Source: Aliitabrizicola sp041905595 (GTDB lineage Bacteria; Pseudomonadota; Alphaproteobacteria; Rhodobacterales; Rhodobacteraceae). Taken from it: a stretch of 64,000 nucleotides of DNA. The notes under the pieces are model-generated. The model did no database searches. It saw only the letters and a program-made list of their open reading frames with translations, and had not been told where the DNA came from. This document shows positions 25,740 through 33,964 of this stretch, piece by piece. The stretch lies in assembly GCA_041905595.1 (NCBI GenBank), contig JAYRKT010000020.1:1-64000 (forward strand). The letters run 5' to 3'. Both the position numbers and the translations under genes were made by a program. Position 1 is the first letter of the stretch. Each line of letters opens with the position of its first letter.

Positions 25740-25875
25740 CCTCGACCCGATCAAGAGCGCCTGACGGCGGCTCGAGATGATCACCTTGTTGCCATGCGCG
25801 TTAAGGGCGTGGCCAGGGCGCGCCCGACGCCCGAGGTGCCACCGGCGATGAAGATGGTGTTTCAGGCAGTTGCAT
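25740..25875 (-). pseudogene. Remnant of a short-chain dehydrogenase N-terminus (frameshifted, truncated)
   Basis: Starting at an ATG at 25873-25875, the first codons give MQLP; one frame later the sequence reads TIFIAGGTSGVGRALAT, the nucleotide-binding start of a DltE-like SDR. After another single-base shift it reads LNAHGNKVIISSRRQALL, the expected second strand. So at least two one-base deletions and loss of about 200 downstream codons separate it from a working gene. It lies between lysR and the alpha/beta hydrolase. I infer a decayed gene rather than a sequencing error because most of the protein is also missing. Confidence 0.6.
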
Positions 25876-25897
25876 GATGGGTCCCTTTTGTTGGGAT

Positions 25898-26695
25898 TCA
25901 GGCGAGGAAGCGGCGGGTTTCGGCCGCAAAGTCTTCGATGTGCTGGAAAAGGAAGGCGTGTCCCGCATCGGGATAGAGCACCAGTTTCGCATCCGGAGCC
26001 TGCTGGGACAGGACGTAGGAGCGATAGGCGGGCAGCATCACGTCATGGGCGCCGTTGGCGACCAGGATCGGGAGGCGGAATTCGTTCGCGCGATGGATCA
26101 CGCCTGACCAGGTCGAGATCGCCTTGATCTGGGCCATGAAAGCTTGCGGCGTGACTGCGGGACCTCGGGTCTGGCCCTGAATGCGGGCCAGCGAGGCGCG
26201 GCCGGAGGCCATGGCCTCTTCGGTTTCGGGGTAGAAGAGGAAGAGGAAATCCTCATCGCAGTTGGTGCCGCGCGTCATGACCTCGGGCACCCTTGGGTGG
26301 GGTTGCGGCCCGTCGGTGATGACACCCGGCGAAGAGCCCGCGACAATCAGGCGGCGGACAAGGCTGGGGGCTTGCAGCACCAGCTCCTGCGCGACGATAC
26401 CGCCAAGCGACCAGCCCAGCACATCGACTTGGCCGAATTGCGCGATGAAAGCGGCGGCGACTTCGGCCATCCCGGTAATCGTGCCGGGCACCTCGCCAGT
26501 GGAGCGCCCAATGCCCGCATTGTCAAAGCGGATGACGCGGCGGTCCTGGGCAAGGGCAGTGATGAGGTCCGGGTCCCAGTCGTCCATCGTGCCGCGAAAG
26601 CGCTGGAAGAGGATCAGGGGGACACCGGACGCGGGGCCGTCGTCGGTCCAGGCAATGGTGCCCTGGGGCAGGTCTGTTTGTCGGATCGGGGTCAT
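25898..26695 (-). CDS. Alpha/beta hydrolase
   Basis: 265 residues from the ATG at 26693-26695, with GGAG 6 bases upstream. Nucleophile elbow LGWSLGGIVAQ, oxyanion region near LILFQRFRGTMDDWDPD, acid in ANGAHDVMLP and terminal histidine in PDAGHAFLFQH complete a Ser-Asp-His triad. It resembles haloperoxidase/esterase-type hydrolases; the substrate is unknown. It reads toward the SDR remnant and away from a GlxA-type regulator gene on the same strand, 76 bases upstream. Confidence 0.8.
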   Translation of the reverse strand: MTPIRQTDLPQGTIAWTDDGPASGVPLILFQRFRGTMDDWDPDLITALAQDRRVIRFDNAGIGRSTGEVPGTITGMAEVAAAFIAQFGQVDVLGWSLGGIVAQELVLQAPSLVRRLIVAGSSPGVITDGPQPHPRVPEVMTRGTNCDEDFLFLFYPETEEAMASGRASLARIQGQTRGPAVTPQAFMAQIKAISTWSGVIHRANEFRLPILVANGAHDVMLPAYRSYVLSQQAPDAKLVLYPDAGHAFLFQHIEDFAAETRRFLA

Positions 26696-26771
26696 CTGTC
26701 GCTCCATCAAGTTGAGCGGACTCTAGCCCGATACGGAAATGGCGAGAATGTCGACTAGACGGCGTTTTCGG

Positions 26772-27710
26772 TCATTCCGTGATCAGCTGAAGCGCACGTT
26801 TCAGGCTGGCAGGAGGCTGGCCATAGGCGCGCAGAAACGCGCGGCGCATCCGGTCTCGGTCGGCGAATCCCGTGTCGCGGGCGACATGTTCCAGCGCGTG
26901 GCGGCCTTCTTCCAGCATGACGCGGGCCGCTTCCAGCCGGAGGAGTTCGACCGCCTTGGCCGGGGATTGGCCGGTTTCCTCGCGGAAGATCCGACTGAAC
27001 TGGCGCGGCGAGAGCGCCGCCGCCTCGGCCAGTTCCTCGACAGTCAGCGGGTTCGTCAGGTTCTCTCGCGCGTGTATCAGGGCACGGCGAATGCGGTCAC
27101 TGCGGGGCTCCAGATCCAGCAGCGCCGAGAACTGCGACTGCCCGCCAGGACGCCTGTGGTAAACGACCAGCAACCGCGCGATGCGCCGGGCGATCTCCGC
27201 GCCGTGGTCCTCCTCGATCAGTGCCAAGGTCAGGTCGATGGCCGAGGACATGCCGGCCGAGGTCCAGATCCGGCCATCTTTCAGGAATATCTTGTCTTCG
27301 TCGACCTTCACCTTTGGGAAGCGTTCGGCCAGGGTCCGGGCGTGAAACCAATGGGTCGTAGCCTGTTTGCCGTCCAGCACACCGGCCTGGGCCAGGACGA
27401 AGGCGCCAGTGCAGATTCCCGCCAGTCGCCGCGCCTCTGCTTCCGCGCGGGCGATGTAGCCGGCAAGACCCGGCGAGATCGGGCCGGGTTGCAACTCGCC
27501 CGCCACCATAAGCGTGTCGGGCATCACCGAGAAGGGCAGGGTCTCGATACCCACCCCCATGGTCGAGCGCACGAGGCCGCCGCGTTCTGACAGCAGCGTC
27601 AGGCGGTAGCCATCCTCCCCCAGGATGTCGTTGGCGAATTCGAAGGCCGAGAGGGCAGCGAGGCCCATGACCTGGAATCCCTCTTCGATGATCAATCCGA
27701 CTTGGCGCAT
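26772..27710 (-). CDS. GlxA-family transcriptional regulator (DJ-1/PfpI domain plus AraC DNA-binding domain)
   Basis: 312 residues from the ATG at 27708-27710, with AAAGGAG 6 bases upstream. N-terminal DJ-1/PfpI-like domain at about 1-190 with the elbow GICTGAFVLAQAG, then an AraC double helix-turn-helix at about 215-312 (AAALSPRQFSRIFREETGQS). It is a cytoplasmic ligand-sensing activator or repressor. It is divergent from an SDR gene, and a 7-bp inverted repeat between them is a likely shared operator. Confidence 0.88.
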   Translation of the reverse strand: MRQVGLIIEEGFQVMGLAALSAFEFANDILGEDGYRLTLLSERGGLVRSTMGVGIETLPFSVMPDTLMVAGELQPGPISPGLAGYIARAEAEARRLAGICTGAFVLAQAGVLDGKQATTHWFHARTLAERFPKVKVDEDKIFLKDGRIWTSAGMSSAIDLTLALIEEDHGAEIARRIARLLVVYHRRPGGQSQFSALLDLEPRSDRIRRALIHARENLTNPLTVEELAEAAALSPRQFSRIFREETGQSPAKAVELLRLEAARVMLEEGRHALEHVARDTGFADRDRMRRAFLRAYGQPPASLKRALQLITE

Positions 27711-27766
27711 CCCGGTCTCCTTTGCGGGAAGGGTGCCGGAAAGGCGCTTCGCAGTCAATGACCTAA

Positions 27767-27786
27767 AATGACGGTTATGCGTCATT
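27767..27786. promoter_or_regulatory. Inverted repeat AATGACG-N6-CGTCATT, candidate GlxA-type operator
   Basis: Perfect 7-bp arms (27767-27773 and 27780-27786) lie between the divergent GlxA-type regulator and SDR genes. An extra AATGAC half-site (27757-27762) precedes it in direct orientation. The spacing relative to both starts fits a regulator-binding site. The bound protein is inferred. Confidence 0.5.
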
Positions 27787-27855
27787 ACAGACATGAGACG
27801 GTGAGGCTATACGGATCCCGTCACGGCGCCAAAGCCGCAAGCAAGGAGAGATGAG

Positions 27856-28623
27856 ATGACAAAGGCCCTTATCACCGGAGCGTCCTCGGGCATCGGCGCG
27901 GTCTATGCCGAGCGCTTCGCCGCCCGGGGCCAGGACCTGATCCTGGTGGCACGACGCGGCGACGCGCTGCAGGCCCTGGCCAAGCGCCTCGCGCCCTATG
28001 GCGTCAAGGTTCAGACCGTGGTGGCGGACCTGTCCGATCCCGCCGACCTGCGCCGGATCGAGACCCTGCTGCGCGAGGATGACCAGATCGACACCCTGAT
28101 CAACAATGCGGGCGTCGGCGGGCCAGGGGCGTTGGCGCAATCGGACGTCGATGCGATGGAGCGGATGGTCGATCTGAACGTCACAGCCGTGATGCGCCTG
28201 TCCTATGCTGCTGCGCCGGGGCTGGTGGCGCGGAAGGGGACGATCATCAATATCTCCTCCATCGTGGCCATCGCGCCCGAGGTCCTGAACGGGGTTTATG
28301 GTGGCTCCAAGGCCTTCGTCCTGGCCTTCAGCCGCTCGCTGGCGAGGGAGCTGTCCGGAGTGCGCGTCCAGGTTGTCCTGCCCGGAGCCACCGGCACGGC
28401 CTTTTGGGAGACGGTCGGGATCACCGCAAGCGCCCTGCCGGAATCCTGGGTGATGACCCCCGAAACCCTCGTCGATGCCGCCTTGCAGGATCTGGACGCA
28501 GGCCGCTTCGCCTCGATCCCTTCCTTACAGAACGAGGCAGAGTGGCAGGCCTGGGAAGCGGCGCGCGAGGTGATGCTGCCGCATCTCTCCTCGCGCAGCG
28601 CGGGCCCGCGCTACCGGCTGTGA
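27856..28623 (+). CDS. Short-chain dehydrogenase/reductase
   Basis: 255 residues. Classical SDR: nucleotide motif TGASSGIGAVYAERFA (about 7-22), NNAGVGG (about 83-89), catalytic serine in ISSIVAIAPE and YGGSKAFVLAFSRSLA with the Tyr-x3-Lys pair. GAGAGATGAG precedes the ATG. It oxidises or reduces an unknown alcohol or ketone with NAD(P). It is divergent from the GlxA-type regulator and is its most likely target. Confidence 0.85.
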   Translation: MTKALITGASSGIGAVYAERFAARGQDLILVARRGDALQALAKRLAPYGVKVQTVVADLSDPADLRRIETLLREDDQIDTLINNAGVGGPGALAQSDVDAMERMVDLNVTAVMRLSYAAAPGLVARKGTIINISSIVAIAPEVLNGVYGGSKAFVLAFSRSLARELSGVRVQVVLPGATGTAFWETVGITASALPESWVMTPETLVDAALQDLDAGRFASIPSLQNEAEWQAWEAAREVMLPHLSSRSAGPRYRL

Positions 28624-29006
28624 GACACAGGCCTTGCGAAGGGCAGCGATCCTGCGCAAGGCCCAGCTCCGGCTTCGTTTTGCCCCTCTGCCAGGTCCTT
28701 GGGCGTGGGGGGCGCCCAGCTGCGATCAACCCGCGTCAGGAACGCATAACCGCGCAACGGCATCTGCGCACCACGTTGGGCGAACAGCTTCTCGGCGCGT
28801 TCGAAGTAAGGGACCCTGCCTGCCGGGATGGCCCGAACCTCCCCCTTCCGCTCCTTCAAGACCAGCCACGAAGTTGTCTGCCTCCCGTGGACGGGCAGCG
28901 TGACTGCCCGTGCAGAGACGAGTTCGCGTTCGTCTGACGCCACCGTTGCCGCAGTTGGGCCAGAGGTTGCACTGCCGTCGTCAGATTGCCACGCGCTGGA
29001 TGGCAT
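28611..29006 (-). other. Unassigned open frame of 131 codons behind the saccharopine-dehydrogenase-like gene
   Basis: This 412-base gap (28624-29035) holds one minus-strand frame with some coding character: third-position GC is high in the middle part, with WLVLKERKGEVRAIPAGRVP and YFERAEKLFAQRGAQM. I do not recognise a family, no ribosome site precedes the first ATG, and the last 30 codons look random. It may be a gene remnant or a chance frame. It overlaps the SDR 3' end by 13 bases. Confidence 0.25.
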
Positions 29007-29035
29007 CTGCCCAAGTGCAATGGTGCGTCTCCTCG

Positions 29036-30115
29036 TCAGAAGTGCCGGGTTCTGTGACCAACGTTGTAATGATTGCCGGTTCTCGTCTTCAGATAGGACT
29101 CCAGCGGGATTTCCTCTTGCTTCAGGAAACCCCTCTGAGGGAGCAATCCGTCTTTGACCATCTCGATCACGCTCACGACGGAAGCCGAGGTCGTCCAGGC
29201 GATAGCAGTCCGCATCTTTCCCCCGATTTCAATCGGATAGTAGGAGCGTACGAATTCCTTCCTGCGCAACTGGCCGTCTTGCCAGCCTTCGGCCGCGACA
29301 TGGACGTAGACGACATCCTCGTCGACCGGCGGTTTAGCATGCGTCAGGATCCGCCCCGCGTCGGCCCGGTTTTCGCGCATCAGGAGCTCATGGAAGAAGA
29401 AATTCATCAGCTTCACATGGCCGGGATAGCGCATGGTCTTGTAGTCAAGGTTCTCGATCTTGTCGGCGTAGGTTTCGCACATCGTCCCAAGTCCGCCCGA
29501 TGTGGTGAAAGCTTCAAGTTGCATGCCGTCGATGTAAATCGTCTCGACCCATTCCATTGCCGAGACGGTTTTCAGCACACCTTCCTCGATCACTTCGCAA
29601 TCGTTCAGGTATTCGTTCACCACGCCTTCGGGCGACCAGTTGAAAGCATAGCCAAGCAGCCCCGTGGGGTTTTGCGGCAAGGCGCCGACCCTCAGGCGGA
29701 TTGAGCGGACCTTGTCGAACTGGTCGGCAAGATGCGCGCCGACGATGCCGACGAAACCGGGGGCCAGCCCACATTGCGGTGCCATCAATCCCTTGGAGGT
29801 CTTGGCGAGTTCGCGAATGTGCTTTGTCGTCGGAACATCTTCCGTCAGGTCGAAATAGTGCAGTCCCAGACTGTAGGCGACGTTCGAGACGCCGATGTTC
29901 AGATGATAAGGCAGGCACGACAGGACCGCTTCCTTGCCCTTCAGCACTTCGGTCAGGCTCGACGGATCCTTCAGGTCGGCAGTCAGGGTTTCAAAGGGCG
30001 CGTCGGTTTCCCTGGAGTCGATACCGGTCACGTCGAAGCCGGACTCAACAAGAAGCTCTGCTGCCAGTTTGCCGACTTTCCCCAGGCCGAGCACGGCCAC
30101 TTTCCCAAACGACAT
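29036..30115 (-). CDS. Saccharopine/lysine-dehydrogenase-like NAD(P)-binding oxidoreductase
   Basis: 359 residues from the ATG at 30113-30115, with AAGGAAAG upstream. N-terminal Rossmann motif KVAVLGLGKVGKLAAELL, then LSCLPYHLNIGVSNVAYSLG and the family-typical APQCGLAPGFVGIVGAHLAD; the C-terminal part is of saccharopine-dehydrogenase type (MRYPGHVKLMNFFFHELLM). Members include L-lysine 6-dehydrogenase and saccharopine reductase. Without lysine-pathway neighbours the substrate stays open. It is divergent from the oxoprolinase operon across a 429-base gap. Confidence 0.78.
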   Translation of the reverse strand: MSFGKVAVLGLGKVGKLAAELLVESGFDVTGIDSRETDAPFETLTADLKDPSSLTEVLKGKEAVLSCLPYHLNIGVSNVAYSLGLHYFDLTEDVPTTKHIRELAKTSKGLMAPQCGLAPGFVGIVGAHLADQFDKVRSIRLRVGALPQNPTGLLGYAFNWSPEGVVNEYLNDCEVIEEGVLKTVSAMEWVETIYIDGMQLEAFTTSGGLGTMCETYADKIENLDYKTMRYPGHVKLMNFFFHELLMRENRADAGRILTHAKPPVDEDVVYVHVAAEGWQDGQLRRKEFVRSYYPIEIGGKMRTAIAWTTSASVVSVIEMVKDGLLPQRGFLKQEEIPLESYLKTRTGNHYNVGHRTRHF

Positions 30116-30544
30116 CGTCTTTCCTTTTCTTCTTTCTTCAACGGCCGATCCGCGATCAAGCGCCGGATCGGCGCAATCTGACCTGACCTGTCGCCGATTC
30201 CATCGATCAGTTCGGCAGTTTCTGATCACATTTCATGCAAAACGCCGATCCTGCACTGCATAGTTGATGGTCCGCCCCGGCTGGGCTGCCAAACCTTACG
30301 TCTAGCCTGGGCAAGAAAAGCCCAAGCGGCGCGCGCCCACATTCGAGCGCCGGGCGCGTTTGCAGACTGCGGGCACAGTGGGCGGCGCGCTTGCCCAACC
30401 CGAAACTGGCAACTATCAACCTGAGGGACTCCTGTTATGGACGAGGGACGACAGGGGGAAGGTCACTGGATTTGCCTGATGCGATACGACTGAAGGCATC
30501 GGCGTCATTCTTCTGACCCGGGCCACGAATAAAGCGGGAGCCTG
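30116..30544. other. Intergenic region between the saccharopine-dehydrogenase-like gene and pxpA
   Basis: 429 bases with no convincing gene. The only structure I see is a long imperfect GC inverted repeat (about 30320-30340 against 30378-30396, both ending in GTGGGC/GCCCAC). It probably contains two divergent promoters; I could not place -35/-10 boxes with confidence. Confidence 0.4.
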
Positions 30545-31303
30545 ATGAAGATCGATCTGAATTCCGACCTTGGCGAAGGCTTTGGGCCTTGGGAAATGGG
30601 CGACGATGCCGGAATGCTGGACGTGGTCACCTCGGCAAATATTGCCTGTGGTGGCCATGCCAGTGACCACGAGACGATGTTCGCAACGCTTTCGAAGGCA
30701 GCCGCGCGCGGCGTCGTCATCGGGGCACACCCGGGCTACAACGACAGGGAAGGGTTTGGCCGCCGGGTGATCCCGATGGCGCCCGCAGTGATCGGACGAA
30801 TGGTTGCGGCGCAGATCGGGGCACTGGCCGGCGTCGCGGCCTTGGCCGGGGCCGAAGTGCGTTATGTCAAGCCTCATGGAGCCCTGGCCAATCTGGCGGC
30901 CGACGATCGTGCGGTGGCCGATGCCATCGTTGCTTCTGTGGCGGCCCAACCCGGCTATCTGGCCGTGCTGGCCATTTCCGGAACCGAACTTGAGCATGCG
31001 GCCCGCGCAGCCAATGTCGAAGTTTTTTCAGAGATCTTTGCTGATCGCGCCTATTTGCCGACCGGCCGGCTGGTGCCGCGTTCGACGCCCGGGGCTGTAC
31101 TGCATGATGCCGAGGACGCTGCAAGCCGTCTGGTCGACTTCCTCAAATCGGGTCGAATGCCGGTGCAAGGCGGCACGCCGATCGCGCTTGCTGCACAGTC
31201 GATCTGTGTACACGGAGACACGAAGGGCGCTCTGGAAATGGCGCGCTTGGTGCGCGCAAGGCTTCAGGCTGAGGGCGTTAACGTCGCCCCATTCCTGACG
31301 TGA
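30545..31303 (+). CDS. pxpA: 5-oxoprolinase subunit A (LamB/YcsF family)
   Basis: 252 residues, normal for PxpA. The N-terminus KIDLNSDLGEGFGPWEMGDD, then ANIACGGHASD and GAHPGYNDREGFGRR are the family hallmarks, and VKPHGALANLAA is also conserved. With PxpB and PxpC it hydrolyses 5-oxo-L-proline (pyroglutamate) to glutamate with ATP. GGGAG lies 4 bases before the ATG. The three genes overlap by four bases each, so they are one translationally coupled operon. Confidence 0.95.
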   Translation: MKIDLNSDLGEGFGPWEMGDDAGMLDVVTSANIACGGHASDHETMFATLSKAAARGVVIGAHPGYNDREGFGRRVIPMAPAVIGRMVAAQIGALAGVAALAGAEVRYVKPHGALANLAADDRAVADAIVASVAAQPGYLAVLAISGTELEHAARAANVEVFSEIFADRAYLPTGRLVPRSTPGAVLHDAEDAASRLVDFLKSGRMPVQGGTPIALAAQSICVHGDTKGALEMARLVRARLQAEGVNVAPFLT

Positions 31304-31989
31304 CATCTCCGCGCGCCTTTCCGGTCTTTACGCCGATGGCCGAGCACAGCCTTCTGGTGGAATTCGGGGAAAAGATAGATCGGGCGATCAACAATCGTGT
31401 CTTGGGCCTTGATGCCGCCTTGGCCGCGGCGCCTTTTGACGGGTTTCTCGAAGCTGTTCCGACCTATGCCAGTCTCCTGATCCGGTTCGATCCGCTGATC
31501 GCCGATCACCGCATTGCCGAGAACCATGCAAGGGGCCTTCTGGGGCGAGAATCCGCGGGGAAGATAGCAACGCCGCGTGAGGTTGAGGTCTGCTATGACG
31601 CCGACCTCGCGCCCGACCTGAGCGTCGTCGCCGAAATGACAGGACTGAGCGAAGAGGCGGTGATCGCTGCCCATCTCTCTGGTCGCTACGAAGTGTTCAT
31701 GTATGGCTTCGCGCCCGGCTACGCCTATCTCGCGGGTGTGCCAAGCGCGCTGCATTTGCCGCGCAAGCCCTCGGCCATTCGCGGCCTTGCGGCCGGCAGT
31801 GTGCTGATCGCCGGTCCGCAATGTCTGGTTTCGACACTCACGATGCCAAGTGGTTGGTGGATCATCGGGCGGTCACCAACGCGCATCCTGACCGAAGATG
31901 CGGCCCGTCCTTTTCTGTTCGACGTCGGCGATCCGGTCACCTTCAAACGTATCGACCGCGCCAGTTTCGAAGCAGTGTCCCGCCCATGA
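31300..31989 (+). CDS. pxpB: 5-oxoprolinase subunit B (KipI/allophanate-hydrolase subunit 1 family)
   Basis: 229 residues from a GTG start that overlaps the pxpA stop as GTGA. Family motifs: FAPGYAYLAGVPSALHLPRK, then SVLIAGPQCLVSTLTMPSGW. It forms the PxpBC part of 5-oxoprolinase, which phosphorylates 5-oxoproline. An internal ATG 12 codons later (in FTPMAEHSLL) is a possible alternative start, but the overlap favours GTG. The order A-B-C matches the classical pxp operon. Confidence 0.92.
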   Translation: MTSPRAFPVFTPMAEHSLLVEFGEKIDRAINNRVLGLDAALAAAPFDGFLEAVPTYASLLIRFDPLIADHRIAENHARGLLGRESAGKIATPREVEVCYDADLAPDLSVVAEMTGLSEEAVIAAHLSGRYEVFMYGFAPGYAYLAGVPSALHLPRKPSAIRGLAAGSVLIAGPQCLVSTLTMPSGWWIIGRSPTRILTEDAARPFLFDVGDPVTFKRIDRASFEAVSRP

Positions 31990-32954
31990 GCGAGGCCGTC
32001 CTCACCGTCGCCTTTGCCGGTCCCCACGTCTCGATTCAGGACGGGGGACGGCCCGGATTCATGCGTTTCGGCGTGCCGCGATCCGGCCCGCTGGACCGGC
32101 AGTCCTTTGCCGCCGCCAATATCGCGCTCGGCAATCGTGCCGACGCCCCCGCCATCGAGGTATCGCTTGGCTGCCTCAGCCTGTCCTGCGTGTCCGGTAC
32201 GGTCAGTTTCGCCGTTGCAGGCGGGGGCTTCATTCTGAACCATGCCGGAGAAAAGCGAGGGTCCTGGACCGTCGCCACGTTGCGAGCGGGCGAAAAGCTT
32301 GCCATTCGACCGGGTTATTGGGGCAGTTGGTGCTACCTCGCGTTTGCAGGCACGCTCGCATGCCGTCGCTGGCTGGGCAGCACGGCGACACATGCATTGT
32401 CAGGACTGGGCGGAGGAAATCTGACGACCGGACAGTCGTTGACGATTGCGGGGGCAGAGGACCGTCAGAACCGCGAAGGCGACATTCCATGCCCCGTCAG
32501 CGCGCGGCCCCGCCACGAGGCGCGCGTCACCTTGGGGCCGCAGGACCGCTTCTTCGACCTTGAAACGCTCGAACGCTTTGTTGACGGGCCTTGGCAGATG
32601 ACCGAGGCGTGGGACCGGATGGGGGTGCGACTGTCCGGCCCCAGCATAAGGCCAGAGGCCGCACTCGACATGCCGTCCGAGCCGATCGTGCGGGGGTCGG
32701 TGCAGGTCGCGGGAGACGGTGTGCCGACCCTGCTTCTGGCCGATCATCAGACGACGGGCGGCTATCCCAAGATCGCAACTGTTCTGGACTGCGACCTCGA
32801 TGCTCTCGTGCAGCTGCGCCCCCGCGACCCCCTGCGTTTCGTCCCTATCTCGGCAGAAGAGGCTATCTCCGTCGCGCGGACTGCCGCGCAGAGTGCACGC
32901 ATCTATCGCGAGACCATCGCCACACGCGGGGTACCGGGGGCTAGTAGACCCTGA
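31986..32954 (+). CDS. pxpC: 5-oxoprolinase subunit C (KipA/allophanate-hydrolase subunit 2 family)
   Basis: 322 residues, starting with an ATG that overlaps the pxpB stop (ATGA). Conserved N-terminal GPHVSIQDGGRPGFMRFGVP and SGPLDRQSFAAANIALGN, and late VQVAGDGVPTLLLADHQTTG and GYPKIATV, identify the KipA/PxpC family. It completes the 5-oxoprolinase complex. A small hairpin follows the gene. Confidence 0.93.
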   Translation: MSEAVLTVAFAGPHVSIQDGGRPGFMRFGVPRSGPLDRQSFAAANIALGNRADAPAIEVSLGCLSLSCVSGTVSFAVAGGGFILNHAGEKRGSWTVATLRAGEKLAIRPGYWGSWCYLAFAGTLACRRWLGSTATHALSGLGGGNLTTGQSLTIAGAEDRQNREGDIPCPVSARPRHEARVTLGPQDRFFDLETLERFVDGPWQMTEAWDRMGVRLSGPSIRPEAALDMPSEPIVRGSVQVAGDGVPTLLLADHQTTGGYPKIATVLDCDLDALVQLRPRDPLRFVPISAEEAISVARTAAQSARIYRETIATRGVPGASRP

Positions 32955-32957
32955 GTC

Positions 32958-32984
32958 GCGTCGCAATCGACGCAGGGACCTTTT
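32958..32984 (+). terminator. Possible terminator of pxpABC
   Basis: GCGTCG (32958-32963) and CGACGC (32968-32973) form a tight stem with loop CAAT right after the pxpC stop; TTTT follows 7 bases later (32981-32984). The gap before the U-run is longer than ideal, so efficiency is doubtful. Confidence 0.4.
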
Positions 32985-33024
32985 GCAAAGGCGGAATGCG
33001 GGTCCCGGATCGGTCTTCCATGCT

Positions 33025-33810
33025 CTAAGCCTTGATCTTCGGGCCCGTTCCTTTCCGAAATGCGTCCAGTCGGGTACGGGCCTCGGATTGGGTGTTTACG
33101 ATGCCCGCCACCACCGCTTCGGTATAGCTGGCGTCGAGCGCGGACATATTGCCGATATGGCTGATGGCCGAACAGATCGCGAAGTTCGTCAGCGGCAGGT
33201 TCTCGGCTGCCCGTCGGGCCAGACTGACCGCTGCATCAAGGCTTGATCCTTCGACAAGATATTGCGCCAGGCCTACTTCTACGGCTTCTTTTCCTTGGTA
33301 GATGCGGCCCGTCAGCATCATGTCGATCATCCGTGCCTTTCCGACCAGCCCGGCCACGCGGATCGTTGCGCCGCCCCCGGTGAAAAGGCCGCGCTGGCCT
33401 TCGGGAAGGGCAAAATAGGTCGAGGCGTCGGCGACCCTTACATGGGCGCTGCTTGCAAGTTCCAGCCCGCCGCCAACCACGGCGCCTTTCAGGGCTGCGA
33501 TTATTGGTACTCCGCCATACTCCATCTTGTTGAACGCCTCGTGCCAACGCAGGCAGAGGTGCATGAAGTCTGCCGGACTGCGGTCTTCGTCATGATGTTC
33601 GACAAGGTCTAGCCCGGCGCAGAAATGCTCGCCGCTGGCAGCGAGGACCACCGCGCGCACGCCGCTGCGCGGAACGGCCGTGAAGAGGTCGATCAGCTCA
33701 CTTATCGCCACGGAATCAAGGGCATTACGCTTTTGCGGTCGGTCAAGCGTTGCGATCAGAACGCCGTCATCCTGCTGATGAAGGGCGATCCGTGACAAGG
33801 AAAGGTTCAT
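33025..33810 (-). CDS. Enoyl-CoA hydratase/crotonase family protein
   Basis: 261 residues from the ATG at 33808-33810; a TTG 12 bases upstream is possible but has no better ribosome site. Crotonase fold with oxyanion segment SGEHFCAGLDLVEH and KGAVVGGGLELASSAHV. Both catalytic glutamates are kept, E117 and E137 (LPEGQRGLF), with the 20-residue spacing seen in true hydratases and in DmdD. It lies 154 bases behind the DmdA-like gene on the same strand, so a role as methylthioacryloyl-CoA hydratase is conceivable. A generic hydratase is equally possible. Confidence 0.8.
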   Translation of the reverse strand: MNLSLSRIALHQQDDGVLIATLDRPQKRNALDSVAISELIDLFTAVPRSGVRAVVLAASGEHFCAGLDLVEHHDEDRSPADFMHLCLRWHEAFNKMEYGGVPIIAALKGAVVGGGLELASSAHVRVADASTYFALPEGQRGLFTGGGATIRVAGLVGKARMIDMMLTGRIYQGKEAVEVGLAQYLVEGSSLDAAVSLARRAAENLPLTNFAICSAISHIGNMSALDASYTEAVVAGIVNTQSEARTRLDAFRKGTGPKIKA

Positions 33811-33964
33811 GGGGTGGGTCAAGTTGGCTACCTACTGTATCTGGACAATACGGACATTCGGCACGGACGGAGCAACAAGGGAAATGCGTCGGGACATGGC
33901 GATACGCTGCCTGGGGGAACGCTCGACAAGCCAAGAGGCCGAACGCGATGGGGGCGGTCCTGCA

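Noticed and set aside
30320..30396. Long GC inverted repeat between the saccharopine-dehydrogenase-like gene and pxpA as an attachment site or transposon end
   Set aside because: The arms are imperfect, made mostly of GCG runs, and no integrase, transposase or target duplication is present.
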